Assembly: GCA_038501785.1 (NCBI GenBank)
Contig: JBAMJR010000151.1
Coordinates: forward strand, 6,913,501-6,977,500
Reading direction: 5' to 3'
DNA length: 64,000 bases
From: Myoxocephalus aenaeus
Lineage: Eukaryota > Chordata > Actinopteri > Perciformes > Cottidae
Below are positions 62,427-64,000 of the stretch, in pieces. Every line of letters starts with the position of its first letter. Position 1 is the stretch's first letter. Made by a program: the position numbers and the translations under genes. Under the pieces are notes generated by a model, which was not told the DNA's origin, made no database searches, and saw only the letters and a program-made list of their open reading frames with translations.

Positions 62427-64000
62427 AACACTGACTAACATCCCGGTACAGAGGGATGAGAGTGGGTGAGAGTGAGGTAATGATCTATGGGTTCAGCGAA
62501 AGGTAAATGCAGTGAGAGATGTTTGTGCATGTGCACGTTAACATTGTGCACGTGTGATTGAGCGTGAATGTGATCTGCATGAAGAAGAACATAATCATCC
62601 AAGAGAGTGGAATACAAAGAAAGGAAAAAATAAATAAAAATTAACAGATAGAGGAGGGTTACGCAACGATCTGTGAGCAAAACATTCTAATAATTCTGCC
62701 AACTCTTCAGTACAGATGCATGCTGCTAGAGCCTGCAGTGATTCTCAACATGTCACTCCTCCTCGTCAAACCTCTATCTGTGATTTCTTCTCGTAATTTA
62801 GAAAAAGCAGAAATATCTTCAGGGAGTATAGATAAAACATATCCAATCAATCTGTCTATCTGTATTTATGAATACACACTCAATGCATAGTACATTGAAT
62901 GACTCAAGGTCTAGCCATTAGTTCGATCAATGTTTCTCTCCATCTCCCTGACTCTTATGTATTATGTCTGGTGGAAGGAGCCACCCCCTGCCCACCACAT
63001 TAACTTTAACTATATAGTTATTTATTAGACAAATGCAGGCAGACAGCTTACACTTGGTGGTATCCTATACATACACATATATATATTGCGCCACATTACT
63101 TGTGCTTTTTAAGGAGATATATTACTATCTCACCTTACTCTGGGACTAGACTGCCCACCTTAACCTGCTGCTTTGTGCCCACCCGGGGATAACTGGTGAT
63201 AAATCAGACCTCCCAAGACGTTGTCTTAGCACCCTTATCCTTTAGCCCCAGGTAGCAAGGCTAGTGTAAACCAGTCAACATATCACTTTGGCCATGGGCA
63301 TATGGCTCTACTGCTGACCTGTAGGTTAATAGAAATGTTGACAGGCTCTAATATCCAGTCACCCATAAAGGAAAGTATGAGAGGAGGGTAGTGTGGAAGG
63401 AGGAGAGGAGGGAATGAAAGAATCAAGGGCAGAAATGTGGCAAAGAATGAGCTGACTAAGCATAAAAATAAAGAGGCTACATAGTGTATTGTGTATATGA
63501 ATGTTCTCAAGGTATGACCTTTTTAATATTAAGGCAGCAAGGGCTACACTGCTACACAATGGACCTAGTTAACATGAGAAGACGAGACAATTAAAGGACC
63601 ACGTGCACTAAAATCTTTAGCAGAAGGTCAGAGGAACTGACAGAGATGAGTGGAAACAGACAGAAAAAGAGAGAATAGGGCGATAGACAAAGAGAGGGAG
63701 CAGGCAAATACCACCCCTCCTGTCTAATATGTAAAGAGGTTTGCATCAAGAATGTTCATTTTTAATTTGGGTGAATAATGGAAAAGATAAACACTACAAA
63801 CAATAAAAGACACTTGCCAACATCAGCTCTGCCAACCTGTTATCTCCTTTCTGTTCTGTGCAAAGAAAAGCTCTCCTAATAGTCAACAACACGATCAAGC
63901 TTCCTCAAAAGACAAACCACAAGATAATTCCAGTTGGAAAAAAATTGTTTGAGCGCCTCAAACTACATTCCAAGGACTTTAATCACACCAAATAGAGAGG
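62427..64000. other. non-coding, nothing recognised
   Basis: Ordinary AT-rich sequence with GA-biased patches (63380-63470 and 63610-63710). No exon or repeat boundary was recognised up to the window edge. Confidence 0.5.

Overview
This window is vertebrate nuclear DNA, almost certainly from a teleost fish, probably a percomorph-type (acanthomorph) genome. The reasons are the many long (CA/GT)n, (GA/CT)n and (AT)n microsatellites, low coding density, absence of bacterial-type ORF packing, and teleost-type repeats: L2/CR1-clade LINEs with a TTCTGA-repeat tail, hAT and PIF/Harbinger MITEs, and a tRNA-derived SINE. No bacterial, plasmid, phage or CRISPR features are present, and no tRNA or rRNA gene was recognised.

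Only one host protein-coding exon can be supported: a 140-bp internal exon on the minus strand (12982-13121). It has good splice sites and encodes the start of an immunoglobulin domain that closely resembles the first Ig domain of MDGA proteins, best MDGA1. If so, nearly all of the window is intron of a minus-strand mdga1 gene: sequence above 13.1 kb lies upstream of this exon and sequence below 12.98 kb downstream. No second exon was found by eye.

Layout. 0-5 kb: a decayed L2-type LINE split by about 1 kb of other sequence. 5-12 kb: microsatellites and purine or pyrimidine tracts. 12.16-12.61 kb: a MITE with a TA duplication. 13 kb: the mdga1-like exon. 14 kb: a 168-bp hAT-type MITE. 16.78-18.23 kb: a 1450-bp foldback element with very long inverted arms, a CpG-rich core and a 7-bp target duplication. 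20.9-21.4 kb: an antisense L2 fragment. 21.4-22.6 kb: quiet sequence that may be conserved non-coding DNA. 25.4-27.3 kb: a hAT element with a PIF/Harbinger-type MITE inside it. 31.05-31.2 kb: a strong hairpin element. 32.7-35.1 kb: a hAT MITE, a SINE and a second copy of the 14-kb MITE split by a 1.15-kb insertion. 41.06-42.12 kb: an inverted-repeat element carrying a nested 368-bp element. 47.6-49.5 kb: a young 5'-truncated L2 with two one-base frameshifts. 55.3-56.6 kb: a hAT element with a remnant of a zinc-finger transposase-type ORF. 57.5-58.8 kb: a partial hAT and a thrice-repeated module.

There are no operons. The sequence content records successive transposon insertions into a large intron, with exact target-site duplications still readable for several. 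The least explained item is the 16.78-18.23 kb foldback element. No clearly new cellular system was found.
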